NCBI GenBank assembly: GCA_050084515.1
Contig: CM114272.1
Location: 60,574,001 to 60,638,000, forward strand
DNA: 64,000 nucleotides
Origin: Blasia pusilla
Lineage: Eukaryota > Marchantiophyta > Marchantiopsida > Blasiales
Direction of reading: 5' to 3'
Made by a program: the position numbers and the translations under genes
Notes under the pieces: model-generated
Told to the model about the DNA's origin: nothing
Database searches by the model: none
The model's input: the letters and a program-made list of their open reading frames with translations, nothing else
Shown: one piece after another, positions 49,401-62,200 of the stretch
How the letters are laid out: each line of letters opens with the position of its first letter
Numbering within the stretch: the first letter of the stretch is position 1

Positions 49401-49641
49401 GAAGGCAGTGACGTTAGGATCCCGACGGCCGTGGCGCGGCGGGCAGTGCCGGGCACCCGCGATGCATACGTCGCCCGCGACCGATCGACTTTGCGGTGCT
49501 CGTTTGTGCGATTCGTATTTACTCGATCGCGGGGGGAACCCTAAAAACGTCCCGTCAGTTCCGCGTCGAATTTGAAGTCATGGTCGGGCTTTTCGTAGAA
49601 TGGATGGATGTAAAATACATTAGTGTTGCCACTTATGGAAA
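46431..49641. other. Moderately GC-rich region downstream of LRX, no gene assigned
   Basis: The first part is presumably LRX 3' UTR. From 47280 to 49550 the base composition is gene-like, and loosely repeated phrases occur. One is a GAAGGTGTC...GG.ATTC.TC theme at 47575, repeated near 47800. Another is GGATTCATCCC at 47592 and 48222. Frames such as plus 47304-47675 and minus 47596-47928 have no domain I recognise. A (CAG)n-like run lies near 48800. It could be a decayed or unrecognised gene. Confidence 0.4.
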
Positions 49642-49979
49642 TTAGTATAAACCTGAGCCATGCACAAGTGAAAAGGTTTATTAAATTAATTTTTTAATTT
49701 TTAAAATAATATTTGAAAATAATAACACTTGATAAGGTGAATTATTGTACTGATTAAAAATGGCAGGTGTGAAAAGATGAAAAGTTTGTAAATGAAAAGA
49801 CATTCTCCAAAAATAATAATTAGTATGATGCATGTACATAGCTCGGTGAGGCCAGAATTGTTTTCATCCCTAATTTTCTTGGTCCTCTTAATTTAATTAC
49901 TCTTTAGATCCGACACTTGTCAAAAATATAAAAGATTTGAAAGGACACATGTCCACCCATCATCTTTTAATAATATAGA
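49642..49979 (-). mobile_element. Two adjoining Helitron-like fragments
   Basis: Minus-strand 5'-end-like motifs occur at 49979 (A/TCTATATTATTAAAAGATG) and 49828 (A/TCATACTAATTATTATTTTTGG). A degraded 3' hairpin (TTGTGC ATG GCTCAGG) followed by CTAAT lies at 49642. The 49642-49828 piece has the size of the other short Helitrons. The terminal CTAG is mutated. Confidence 0.5.
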
Positions 49980-51478
49980 TATACATGTTTGGATATGTAT
50001 GTGTTATATATCTATTTTATAAATCATTATATTTCTATCATTATTAGATAGTGTCTTTTCATTTACAAATTTTTTTGGTATTTTCAATCAACAGGATCAT
50101 TCGTCTTATGAACTAATGAGATCTCTTGAAAAAAAGATTTTAAATTAAATATGAGAAAAAAATTAGTTCATTGTATGCATTAGACTTACACTAATATTAT
50201 TGGTGATATTACAAAGTGAATAGTGTATGTGTTAATAGGCTAAATCGAAATGGCTTGATGGTCACTACTTTTTCACCGTTCACATCCATTAGTGGTCTAT
50301 ATCATTACCATGATATAATTATTTTTGGGAATAGAAGTATGAAGTTATTAAAAAACAAATTTTGTAAGAGGAAAATTTTCTATTTAACTACAAATCTAAT
50401 TTTCTTACAAATCCAGTTTAGTGCATTACATCGGTCGGTAATGTAATATTGGTGAGTTAGTGTTAATGTTTGATTTTTTTTCAAGTTAATAGTGGCTTAG
50501 CTCATGAGAAGTATTTTTTTGGTTTGTTATCATTTTCTTTCCATTCTTGTTTTATTCTCTCCTTGGGATTTTTTTGTCCTTTCTTCTTCTTTTTGAGTTA
50601 AAAAAAAAGAGAGTGGGAAAATTTAAATTTCTTCCATAAATTTTTTTCAGATGATATTTTGAAAAACATTCTTATATAAAATATCGTTTAAGAAAATAAA
50701 GAAGATATATAAGGAAAGGAGATAACAAATGCACAAGTTTCCACTTTAGCCTATTTAATTTAGTTTTATATAATTTGATTAAAAATTGGAATTATCCAAA
50801 TTAGGAAGTAAGAAATGTGAAGTGCTAGATTTTTAAAATGATTTGTTGTTAAATTTAAGTAATATGTAATCTATCATTTCTTAAAATTTACTTATAATTT
50901 TTTTTTTCATTTTTTGAACGTAATTAGTGTAGAGTAATGGACCATCAAATCAATAGTTAATAATAAGAATATAAAATTTTGAGAACTTGCTTAATTAAAT
51001 AAATAAGTGTACTAAAAAGTGTACCCTAAATGGAAAATGAAAAACTCATGATTTTTTTCAATTATAAGCTTCAACTCAAGAATTTTTCATCTTATGAGAT
51101 CATCTTATTTTTTTAACAATAAAGAATAGTAATTAGGTGCATATGAGCTAGATTAGAGGGAAAGACATGAAAAAAATAATAATAAAAAGACTCCTAAACA
51201 TGATAATTAAAATAATTTTTTTCAAAAAAGATATTTTTGGTAAAGATTATAAGAGATTATTTCCAATGGCTTTATCCCGAAAGATAATTTAGATGAATGT
51301 TTCTGGCGAAGGACATATGATTTAAAATTGAAATTTGTAACTTGAATTTTCACAATGAAATAATTTGAGCAAGGAATTTCCCATGATGGGATTTGATTTA
51401 AAAAGTTTATGTTGGGCTATATTTGGTGAGATATTCTTGATAAGGAATTTATAATTTGAGAATTGTTATGATTTTCTA
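49980..51478. other. AT-rich intergenic, nothing recognised
   Basis: Very AT-rich sequence with homopolymer runs. No gene, RNA or bounded repeat is supported. Confidence 0.5.
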
Positions 51479-52132
51479 CTAGTTAAATTTTGCCCATGCA
51501 TGCACTCAATGGAAATGAGAATACTTCACAAATGGAGAATATCATTTGAAAAATTGAAATTATAGAGTGTATCATAAGTACTAAAGATAGATTTCCCCTG
51601 TAATATATGAATAATGCTGAAATTTTATTTTTTCAATATTTACCATTTTTATTTAAATTTAGAAATAAATAATTTTAAATCCTATCTCTCAATCAATAGA
51701 CTAAAATCATACAATTTTAAAAAAATTATTCTTTAGAAATATTTCACAAAGAAAGCTTGAGTTTTAAAGAATAATTTTAATCCTTTTGAAGAATAATAAA
51801 ATTTCCATATTTTATTATTATCTTCTCTCATTTTTTCAAAATAACATGCAATTTCCTTTCCAAAATCTACATGAAAATAAATTTTATAAAGTTTTAAAAT
51901 AATGATTTTTTAAATTTTTTTTTGAAATTACATAGATTTTTTTAATGAGGATTTTTTTTAAAAATTATCAAAATTTAAATTTTTTTATAAGAATTATGGA
52001 AACCTATTTCTATTCAAGTTTTGGCTTAGTATAGGAAAAATTAAAATAAATTAAAAAGTTGAAAGGCTTTTTACATATGACGTTCATTCATTGGGTGCCT
52101 CTCAGGCAAAACTAATGCTATTAATAGTATGA
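51479..52132 (-). mobile_element. Helitron-like family 2, copy 3 (654 bp, with both termini)
   Basis: On the minus strand it starts A/TCATACTATTAATAGC at 52132, matching the starts at 16208 and 25492. It ends with a GTGC ATGC ATGGGC hairpin-like stretch, AAAATTTAA, then CTAG before T (51479/51478). It also carries TTTTTCCTATACTAAG like the longer copies. This is the copy that shows the 3' end of the family. Confidence 0.6.
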
Positions 52133-53496
52133 TGATTTATAGTTCCCTTCATTATTTCTGTTGATGAAAATTTTCATCTTGGAACATTTCAAGTTGGATA
52201 TTTTTGGAAAATGAAGGAAATGAAAGCTATGAATTGTGAAGCCTTTGGGATATGTCACAATTCTAAAGTCTAACATGAATTAAGAAAATGAAAATAAGAG
52301 TGTATAAATAAATCATACAAATTTTTTGTGAAATTTTCTGGCATTTATAATATCGCAAGTAAGGAAAAAAATTGAAAGGGGAGCTTGAGGGTAAATTGAA
52401 GATTTCTCAAGTTGGAAGTGAGGGGGAAGATGGGAGATCATCCCTCTCCCCCACAATTTTATGGTTACATATTGGAAGGACAAAGGGAGAGAAGAGTCAA
52501 TTTGTCTAGCGTCATAGAGTCCGACATGTACTTCACCTAGCTTCACCCTAAACCACTCTCAACCTTGAACTTTGCAAGTGGAAGACTTAGATTGAGTCCC
52601 AAAGACTTAACTAGTTGCGCATTCCATAAGTAGCCAAGAAGCTACCAAGCGCTAATCAGGTCGAGTCTCCCCAAGTATGTATCGTCTCCCTAGGAAGCCT
52701 CCACCAACCTCCCCAAGTTGCTCGCATATATCAAAGCGCATTCCTCAAGATGCATTCATTAGCTCAAACTTGAAACACAATCAAACAAGCATGGCGATTA
52801 GTTATTGGTTCAAGGACTTGAGTGGATAGAGAGGGAGAATGTTCCCCCCTATAGATAATTATAGGATTCTCTGGGAGAACCCCACCTTCCCTATTGTCCC
52901 CATTGGACGCTTGATTTTGGCCCTCAACCCAAATGTGGTTTGCGAGTCATAGACCAACGTTTGGCTAGTTATCCATCAAGATGCCTTTGCCGAGGCTTCT
53001 TGCAGATTATGCAGCTCTCGGCTTCCCAAACGCATCTTGGAACTTGGACCCACCTTTCATGTGTCTCATGGATAGCGCCCAATTCAACTCTGTTTGGCAT
53101 CTCATGGTTATCTTACCGTCCTTTGCGTTTTGTGACTTGTCTCATGGTGTCGCGACCCTTATAACCAAACAACACAAAATAGGCGCCAAGCGGAACATTA
53201 GAACTCAAGTGGACTCACGCTGCGATGTTTGCGCTTTGGAGAGGCATTTGGAAAGGTCTCTTGGAAAAGTCCAAGAGACGAAACGCGGAACAAATTTGTG
53301 CGTTTCATGCGTTAGTGGTCGCGACCAGGAAACCTAGACCAAACGCAAGCCAAGACTTGAGATGAGTTGAGTCTTGTAAGGTTGGTTGCCAAAGAGGTGA
53401 GAACTAGTTTTGGAACACAACTACCATTTGGGGAATTTGAATGTGTTTTGGACCATAACGTTTATCCCTGAGATGCATTCGGAACAAGTAAGGGCG
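52133..53496. other. Intergenic, probable retroelement flank
   Basis: After 52540 the base composition becomes more balanced, and phrases such as GCGACCAGGAAACC and AAACGC recur. It probably belongs with the repeat at 53497-54176, but no coding domain is visible. Confidence 0.4.
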
Positions 53497-54176
53497 TGTT
53501 GGAAAGCTTATCTTGAGACACTTCCAACGCACCAAAGATCTTAGCAAATGCATAAGTAGAGACTGAAATATTGGCCGAAAATGACTGTGAGAGCAATCGG
53601 GTTGAGGGCCAATTGGAGAGGCCGGGGTGTCTTTCCCTAAAGGTAGGGGGACCTTGGAGATCCCCAAAAGTACCAGTAAGGGAGGAGTCTCTCCAAGATG
53701 TCTTGGAACATAATCCCCACTTTGAGCGCCAAACGACGTCTTAGAGGCACATGATGGAACGGGAATTTGGCGTTGGAACTCGAAACCCAAACCTGATCCA
53801 AGGAAGTGGACTTTGTACGCCACACTCGAATTCCAACCCGAGATTCACTTTGTGCGAGTCTCGGTTAGGGAATCATTGGATATCCATCGGACAGTTGGAA
53901 CCGCCAAGCGCGAAATGCCGTTTGAGGTTCCTGAACCGACCTGAAAGTCTATCCCAAATCTTTTGAGACTTGCCCGTGTTGTAAACCGCGAAAATAGGAA
54001 GGTTAAGCTTGAGGAGAGACCGAGACAAGAACTCCAAAAGTTAGCCCGCTGATTGATCCAAGACCTGACTAACCAGAGTGCGTGTTTGGATGCAGATCAG
54101 TATTGAGAGCGTGGCCTACTGAACGCACCCTTCCGCAACAACAAGATTAACGTTCAAGGAGAGTAGACGCACGACA
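53497..54176 (-). repeat. ~680-bp dispersed repeat, inverted partner of 61385-62074
   Basis: On the minus strand it begins TGTCGTGCGTCTACTCTCC at 54176 and follows 61385-62074 to about 53497. Both copies carry an open frame starting MAYKVH with SGLGFEFQRQ, which then diverges by frameshifts. A TG start and balanced composition suggest an LTR, but no CA end or target duplication could be fixed. Confidence 0.75.
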
Positions 54177-54712
54177 CATGGTGTCTCACCCATCTCGACT
54201 ACTCACGTGTTCCTTGCTTCTTGACCTTGACTTGGAACTTTGATCTAAGATCTCTAACCTTTCTTGTCTTGCTTGTTTCCCCGCGAGTGGCTATGCCCCT
54301 TTCTCATCTAAGGCGAGTCACAAGAAACGTGTGCGTCTCACCTAATATTAGTCCTACGGCTGGTTTGGCTGCCCTTCCTAGTATTGCAACTAGCTAGTCT
54401 AGGTTTTGATGTTAGTGGGTCACACAAATGTGTTTCCTCCTTGGACCTATGATCATGATTTTCTTTTGGGGTCGCCGCATAAACTTAACTATTCGCAACA
54501 TCTAGGAGGGCGAAAAACTGTCCCTTTTCTTATGATTGCGTCCCAGGAGGATAAAGGAGTAGGGATGGATTGAGGGGAATATACTTACATGATAAATCAT
54601 ATTATAGAAACTACCAACCCCAAAAGAACTACACTCATACTCACATACAAAAGAAAGAGGTAGCTTGTATAAAAGAACAAGAATGAAAATATGCAAAAAG
54701 AGAATAAGAGAG

Positions 54713-54767
<55 letters not shown>

Positions 54768-55679
54768 CAAGTGGTAGATGACCAAGGGGTTAGCTAAATT
54801 GACATAAGATCATCTCAAAGAAGTTTCCAATATAACTTTCATGGATGATCCCTATTCAAGAGAGAGTATGCCTTGTATGCCTTTCATATGTGTGTGACTT
54901 GACTATGCTCATGAGTTAAGGATTTGGGAAAAATTCCAAGCCTTCACTAATTTTTTTTTCTATATTATTATTGGAGAGGGCCCCTTCATTTTCAAACTCC
55001 TCTTCTCTTGAGAGTTGGCACTCTTGACCTATAGGATCTCTCGATTTATGAGCCAATACGATCGCTCAAAGTTGATTTAAAATGACACTTGATAATTTTG
55101 AGTCAATTATCATTTTGGGAGGTACTTTGAACTCATGCATTGCATAAGCATAGACTAGTATCCTTTGAAGGAACTCCAAACAAAAATGTTTGAAATCCAA
55201 ATGTGAAGGTGTCTGTCAGATGTGATGTCAATGTCACATATGTAGAAGGGGTCCCATGGGCCAAATAGGCTTCTCGTGGACTAGAAATAAATTATGAATT
55301 GTCTAAAGGTAGGGATCATAATTTCTTGCTTTGGAATCCACACACATAAAGCCCTATCATCATCTTATCATAGATGTAATCTCTCCAAGCATGTTGTTTG
55401 AACCTAAAGAATTTACTCTTCATCCTATCATTAGAAATATTACTATACTAAACTATATGAGTTATCTTGAGGTTGAGCATACGTCAATAATTTCCCTAAA
55501 ACTCAACTTGATATCCCATACATAAAGATTTAATTTAAGAAAATCAAACTTATCTCTATGTAATACCTTGGAAAAAATTCATCCAATTTTTGATATTTAT
55601 TCACATATGTAATTTAATCTACATACAAACTAAAATTTGTATTTCTCAAAGTGTAGAATTCTTCTTACTGCATTGAAAT
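54177..55679. other. Intergenic with (TC)n at 54717-54765
   Basis: It contains an uninterrupted TC dinucleotide run of about 49 bp. Positions 54970-55150 loosely resemble 41090-41300 (an unrecognised repeat). No gene is supported. Confidence 0.5.
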
Positions 55680-57340
55680 GAGGTTTTCATAAACTAACTT
55701 TCCAAACCAAATACACTATTTAGATTTGACTTTGTGATAGTTAAACCGATCAAAATCCCAACCATAGCATGATACATGACATGATTACTTATCTTATCAT
55801 CTTCATTTGCTCTAAACTTTACACTTTGATCAAACGACATCAAGATTGACCAACATGTTTTCAAAGTTAGAAAGCTTAAGAAGAGCATATTGGTGTTGAA
55901 GTAGCCATGTATTATTCCTATCCTAGACGAATTTTACACCAAGAAAGTACTTGAGCTCTCCCAAGTTATAATACAAAGTTCTACATCACACTTATCTCCT
56001 TGCTCTCTCATACATCAAATTCAAATGAAAATAATACAAAAAATATAGTACATACAATAGCCACGACAAATAGCATGTCTCTACGTAGGGGACCCCTTCT
56101 CAAGTGGATATTTATATTTTACTACAAAATTGGAAAAAAATTGGAATATAATTGCTAATTTGAGTATTAAAAAAGAAAAATCTATCATAAAAAACTAGTA
56201 ACAAATGTATCTTCTGCAGAATCTTGCAAAAGTTTATCTAAATCCTTAAACTTTTGCGAAAGACTTCAATCATGCTTTGTATTCATGGAGCAACTCTTTA
56301 CATACTTAGTTAGACAAGAATGTTTTCTTTTGTCATGCATTCACAACTATGTGCGCTTGCGTTGCAATCATTTCTCCAACATTCAATCGACTCGAACGTT
56401 CGTGGCTTTCTACTTGCATGACGTATCCTTGTTTTTTATGTGCAATTTCATCACTCAATTATGTTGAATTTTATCCATAATTAGTATGTAAGCTTCCTCT
56501 AAATTTGTAACTTACGATCATCAATTGAAAGACACATCTGGTGATGTTTTTTAATAGATCCCTTTGGATCCTTCCCTTTCACTCAATCATGCGTCTCTTT
56601 TCTGTGTAGTTCATTCAATGCAATGGTTTTTTTTGTAAAAAATCTCTGGTGATCTTGTGTTGAGAATCTTCTAGAACTAATATAGCTCTTTTACGATTTT
56701 TCCACATTTAGCATCTTCGTAGTTGCAACCACTCATCTAACATAAGTTATATTTCTCTATCTTCCATTCATATTTTAGCCCAACACAATTCTCTTGACTT
56801 AAACTCTTCTTGAAAGTGCACTTTGATCTTTTGTACAACTACATGCTATTACCAATTACAATTAGATCATCAACAAATATGATAACAAAAATCCGATGTT
56901 TTAAGCTCTTAGTGAAGAGAGCTATGTATTGGAACTTCAATTATGAAATCCAATGGTCTTCAAGAACTTGCTGATCTTACCATACCAAAATATTTTTTGG
57001 CTACATAAAGAGTCTTTCTCAATTTGCATCCAAGAGAACAATAATCTAGATGCTCATATCTTGAGGGTTGGACTATGCAAAAGTTTCCATTGAGAAATAT
57101 GTGCGTGAATCCATCCAATGCCTTTTCCAAGATTTGCTAGTTTCCTAGGTTATAATAGTTTTGATTGTCACCAGTTTGGTGGCAAGACTGAAGATCTCAT
57201 CATAGTTCAAGCCATATTATTGTGTAGATTTCTTGGCTATTAACCTAGCCTTTTATCTATTGATATTGTTATAGGACACTTTCTTCACCTTGAACACCTA
57301 TCGATATCAAATCACTTTCTTACCTTGTGGAGGATTGACC
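55680..57340 (-). pseudogene. Decayed Ty1/copia reverse transcriptase, interrupted
   Basis: Minus-strand motifs appear in copia order. KARLIAK and YGLNYDEIFS with TKLVTIKTI lie at about 57150-57260, and the catalytic FVDDL (Asp-Asp codons 56866-56871) with IVIGN follows. LGELKYFLGVKF lies at 55929-55965. In intact copia the last two motifs are about 100 bp apart; here they are about 900 bp apart, so roughly 800 bp has been inserted (about 55970-56760). Several stops break the frame. Confidence 0.75.
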
Positions 57341-58263
57341 AACTCTTAGGTTTGTTACTTCTCTAAGTGCAGGTCCCCATGGGACTTTTATTGGGTTGTC
57401 AGATCCTAGAAGTTATCCTTTTATCAAGGATCAATGGTTGAGATTTCTTAGACCAAAGACCAATCTTTGGTCCTTCCACATTGTGAAAATCTCCATATGG
57501 AACCATCAATGATGATCCTTGGGTCATATAAGCTCTATAGCCGTTTGCAAATTTTTCTCTTATAGAATTTCCAATATCTGACAACTTTTCAATTGTCTCT
57601 ATCAATCCATTGCCTTCCTTAAGGAGGATTTGGAACATTCCACATGTACCATGGTTTCTTCTTGCATTAGGGATAGAAAGTTTGAATTTTTCTTTGTTTT
57701 GATAGGTCTTTATCTTGATCATTGCCATTTTTGGTCGGCATGGGAAGTTTAAAGTTCCAACGTTGAATTTTCCTACCTCTCATTTATCAAATCAGGAGTT
57801 GTGTTATTTGGAGGATTAGAAGACTTATCTCTAGAGTTTGAATGATCATTTTCCTTTCTTCTGCATTATGATATGATGGGAATTCTATAATTTGGAAGCC
57901 CAAAAAGATCTTTGTGGAGTTGGAGTGGCTATTTTCATGTTAATTTTTCCGGATAGAAGTGTCTATTTTTTTGTTATAAATCACAATAGTGCGTAAGAAG
58001 CGCAAAAGGTAAGAAAAAAATACATCTTGCCTTACCATAGGTGAAATGCCTTGAAAATAAAATTTGGCTTGCTAGACCAAGTACAAGACCATAGGCCTAG
58101 GACCTAGCACCTTTCCATGGGGACAACCTCTAAGGCTGCAAGCTCTTCATCCATAAGTTCAATCTACCCTAGATTTTGAATGGACTCATTAAAAGTGGGT
58201 GTTCATGAACATAAAGAATCTTCATAATGCTTATATGGTGAATAGCCAAAGGAGCCATCATGT
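57341..58263. other. Unassigned sequence next to the copia remnant
   Basis: A 109-codon minus-strand frame (57399-57728) contains GSSLMVPYGDFHNVEGPKI. It may be a divergent piece of the copia polyprotein just upstream of the RT, but I do not recognise it. Confidence 0.35.
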
Positions 58264-59045
58264 ATGTCGTGCGCATAAACATCGCTACAAAACATACATC
58301 GTTGTCACCGGACACACACACAAACACGCTCAATCCCATGCTAACTTATGGCATCCAAACAACGAGACAAGAAATACCAAAATATTTCAAATCAAAATAA
58401 GATCCAATCTCTCTCACAACACCATAGTTCTCACATGTGTGCACTCTCACATGTCTCTCTCAATGTCAAACCAAACCCACTCTCCTAATGAGAAGCTTGG
58501 GTTATACTCACAAGGCAAGGGGCCATAGCTCCGCCGCCTTATGCAAAGAGATTCAACAAAGAGAGAATGAGCTCTCAAGCTCTCTCTCCTTGAGGTATAC
58601 CCCTCCCCTCTCCCAAGCTTTCTCCATGGTAACATATGCTCCCAAATCACCTCTTTGGCTCTTGAACTGATGTAGGAGGTCAAGAGCCACTTACCAAAAA
58701 TATAAGGTTGATCATATATTCAAATGGTACTTACCTAAGATAATAAGTTCCTCAATGTGGCTCCAAATGAGCCGAAACAAAGGGGAAACCTACTCTCTCA
58801 GGTTTCTCGGGGCCTCAGTAGGTCATCCTCAACCTCTTGAGTTTGTCCTTCATTACTCGTGAAGGCGCTCTACTAGATCTCACCGATATATCCTAAAATA
58901 CGTGATTATTTTTGTGCGTATACACATTGCTACACAACATACATCACTGTCACTAAACACTCACACAAACACACACGATCCCATGCTAACTCATTGCATC
59001 CAAACAACGAGACAAGAAGTACCAAAATATCTCCAATCCTCCCCT
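58264..59045. repeat. Direct repeats of ~130 bp, likely LTR fragments
   Basis: 58264-58395 and 58911-59040 share ACATCGCTAC-like and ACATACATC phrases, CACACAAACAC, and CCATGCTAACT. They also share GCATCCAAACAACGAGACAAGAA. The spacing is about 647 bp. The first begins TGTCGTGCGCATA as at 15606. They lie just beyond the 3' end of the gypsy coding region. Confidence 0.6.
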
Positions 59046-59214
59046 AGCTGGTGGTTAGGTCCCTCTAACTCGAGATAGCCATCTACCTACCTACCATCAC
59101 ATACATCTATCGGGCGCTAAGAGCAAGAAGGCCATGTGTTCATGTGGCCCCATCGTTAGTTGCATTCTTGTCATCCATGTCATAGACACAAGTCGGAATG
59201 TAGAACTATTTACT

Positions 59215-62200
59215 CTATGTACATCTGGGACACATCCATCGTCCCTGAGAAACCCTAGTGAGAGGTGACGTCAAGCATGCCATATGCCATCCTCTCAAAC
59301 ATCCATCACAAACTAGCATAGTGGTTGCACCACGGGCAGAACCACACAATATACATCGCAAGCCTGTAAGAACTACTGCTAAGCTCGGATCATTTGTATC
59401 TTCAATGTTTGGAAGGTGACACGATGCACAATTACACGCATGGTCCTTCCAAACTATACCATCGTATCCCTCCAATAAGAGAACATCTGAAAGCAAAACC
59501 TCACGCACTCTCAAGATGGTATGCCCTGCAATCACATCCAATGTCATGGGCGCCGTCTACTGCAAGTAGACATAGTCTTCCTGATGAAACCTCAAGACAG
59601 TAGGTCGATAACCACCCCCTAAATAGTCGCATACCTCAATGTATCCCAATGCTGCACAATCGCAAAGTTCTCAAACACCATGGAAATCACTCTCCGAAAT
59701 AATTTAGCCCTCTGAGAACATGTTGGCATCTATATATCAGGATCATCAAGGTTCAACACCTCACCAACATCTTGACGAATGACCGCAGGTAAATCTGGCT
59801 CTCGGCCATACAAAAGCAAGTACGGTGAGAAAGACACTAAGGATGCATGCGTGCTAAATCTGTATCCCATCGCCAACCACGGCAATTGAAGGTCCCAATC
59901 TCCTAGGTGACCTCTATGCAAACCATACTTGTGTAGTCCTCTCTTCACCGTCTCCACAACCCGCTCCGCTAGTCTATCCGCCTCAGGATGATCTCGCGAA
60001 GTAGTGTGGTGGTCAATTAATGTCTGATCACACAAGCTGTGAAACTCCCCACGGAACTCTGTACCCTGGTATGTCAACACCTCAACTGGTGCGCCGTAAT
60101 GACTCAACATTCAATCTAGGAAGGCGTACGCTACTCCCTCACTCGCTTTGTCAGGAAATGCAACCAACTCTATCCATTTTGAGAAGTGCTTGACCGCAAC
60201 AACATATAACGACTATGACACTCCATCAAAGACAAAGGTCCTGCAAAATCCAAACTCCATCTATAACCAAAATCCATGATCGAAAGTGGATGCAAGTATG
60301 GAGTCAGAGCATTGAACGATGCTCGGACTCGATCACACACCACGCATCTAGAAATAAATTGCTGAACGTCAATCTGCATGCCTCGCCACCAATACTGAAA
60401 TCTGGAGCAAGCTCTACATCAGATTCACTCCAAAATGACCCAACTCCTCGTGGGCATGACGCACCAAATGTGCTCTCTACAAAGGATGACGCACTACACG
60501 CACTCTACCATCCTCCCACACTCGCAACACATATGTTCCCTCCCACCGGAACCGTCTTGCTAGTTGTAGGATTCGATTCCACTCTCTAGCACCGATTGTG
60601 TTCGCGACGCTGCTAGTACGCAGGTAATCCAAGACCACTCCATCGTCGTGAATATCTCGGTCACTTGTCGTCTCCTCACCGGCCTCTAGATCTAAGGACT
60701 CTCCATCAGACCTCGCCATCAAAGTCTCAAAAATCTGGCTCTCCATATCCAACAAGCCCAAATACGCTGACGCATGCCATATTGGCATCGACTCCTCATC
60801 ACTCTCATTATGCTAACGAGCTCCAGTTGCATCTCGTTGACTCGGGCATGGGTTACGGCTCAAACCATCTGCATCCTGGCTGAGCGTCCCAGGTCTATGC
60901 ACCACTTGTAAGTCATACTCTTGCAACAAAAGAGCCCACTTCGCAAGCTTCCTTGTAAGCCTGTCGGACTCCATCAACTACTTAAGTGGCTGATGATCAG
61001 TAATGATGGTAAGGGGATTACCGAATAGATAACATCTGAAATGTGCAATAGCCCACACTGCAGCCAAGCACTCACCCTCATACAAGCTATACTTTGCCTC
61101 TGCAGCGTTGTTCCAGCGACTGGCGTAAGCCACCACAAACTCTCTATCATCATTGTTATGATGGGTGAGCACGGCTCCAAGCCCCAACATGCTCCAATTG
61201 GTATGCAACTGGAAAGGACGCCCCCTAATCGGTCTCCTAAATAGCGGTGCGAATGTCAATTTTTCCTTGAGCATCTAAAATGCTCTTTCTTGCTAATCCC
61301 CCCAATGCCACTCTTGATCCACCTTGGTCAGCAAGGTCAACGGCTTTGCAATCAAGCTAAAACCCTTGACGTACCGTCCATAGATGTCGTGCGCCTACTC
61401 TCCTTGAACGTTTATCTTGTTTGTTGCGGAAGCGTGCGTTCAGTAGGTCACACTCTCAACGCTGATCTGCATCCAAACACATACTCGGGTTAGTCGGATC
61501 TTGGATCAATCAGCGGGCTAACTTTTCGAGTTCTCGTCTCGGTCTCTCATCAAGCTGACTTTCCTAGTTTCGCGGTTTACAACACGGGCAAGTCTCGAAA
61601 GACTTGGGACAGACCTTCTGGTCGGTTTAGGAACCTGAAACGACATTTCGTGCCTAGTGGTTCCAACTGTCCAATGGATATCCAATAAGTTACTCACCAA
61701 GACTCACACAAAGTGAATCTCGGGTTGGAATCCAAGTGTGGCGTACAAAGTCCACTCCCTTGGATCAGGTTTAGGTTTTGAGTTCCAACGCCAAACTCCC
61801 GTTTCATCCCGTGCCTATGAAACGCCGTTTGGTGCTCAAAGTGGGGATTCATATTCTGAGACATCTCGGAGAGACTCCTCTGTTACTAGTACTTCAGGGG
61901 ATCTCCAAGGGCCCCCTACATTTAGGGAAAGACACCCGGGCCTTTCCAATTGGCCCTCAACCCGATTGCTCTCACAGTCGTTTTTGGCCAATATCTCAGC
62001 CTGTACTTATGCATTTGCTGAGATTTTTGATGCGTTGGAAGCATCTCAAGATAAGATTTCCAACGCGCTCTTAATCCTCAAAAAAACTCTCACAAGGTGC
62101 CTCTAGAAGTCGTGGATGCTCCACAACTTCTCCCTCCATACCCCCTGGTAGCTCACTCTCAACTTAGCGAAGAACTCAACCACGAGGTTGAACCTAGGAC

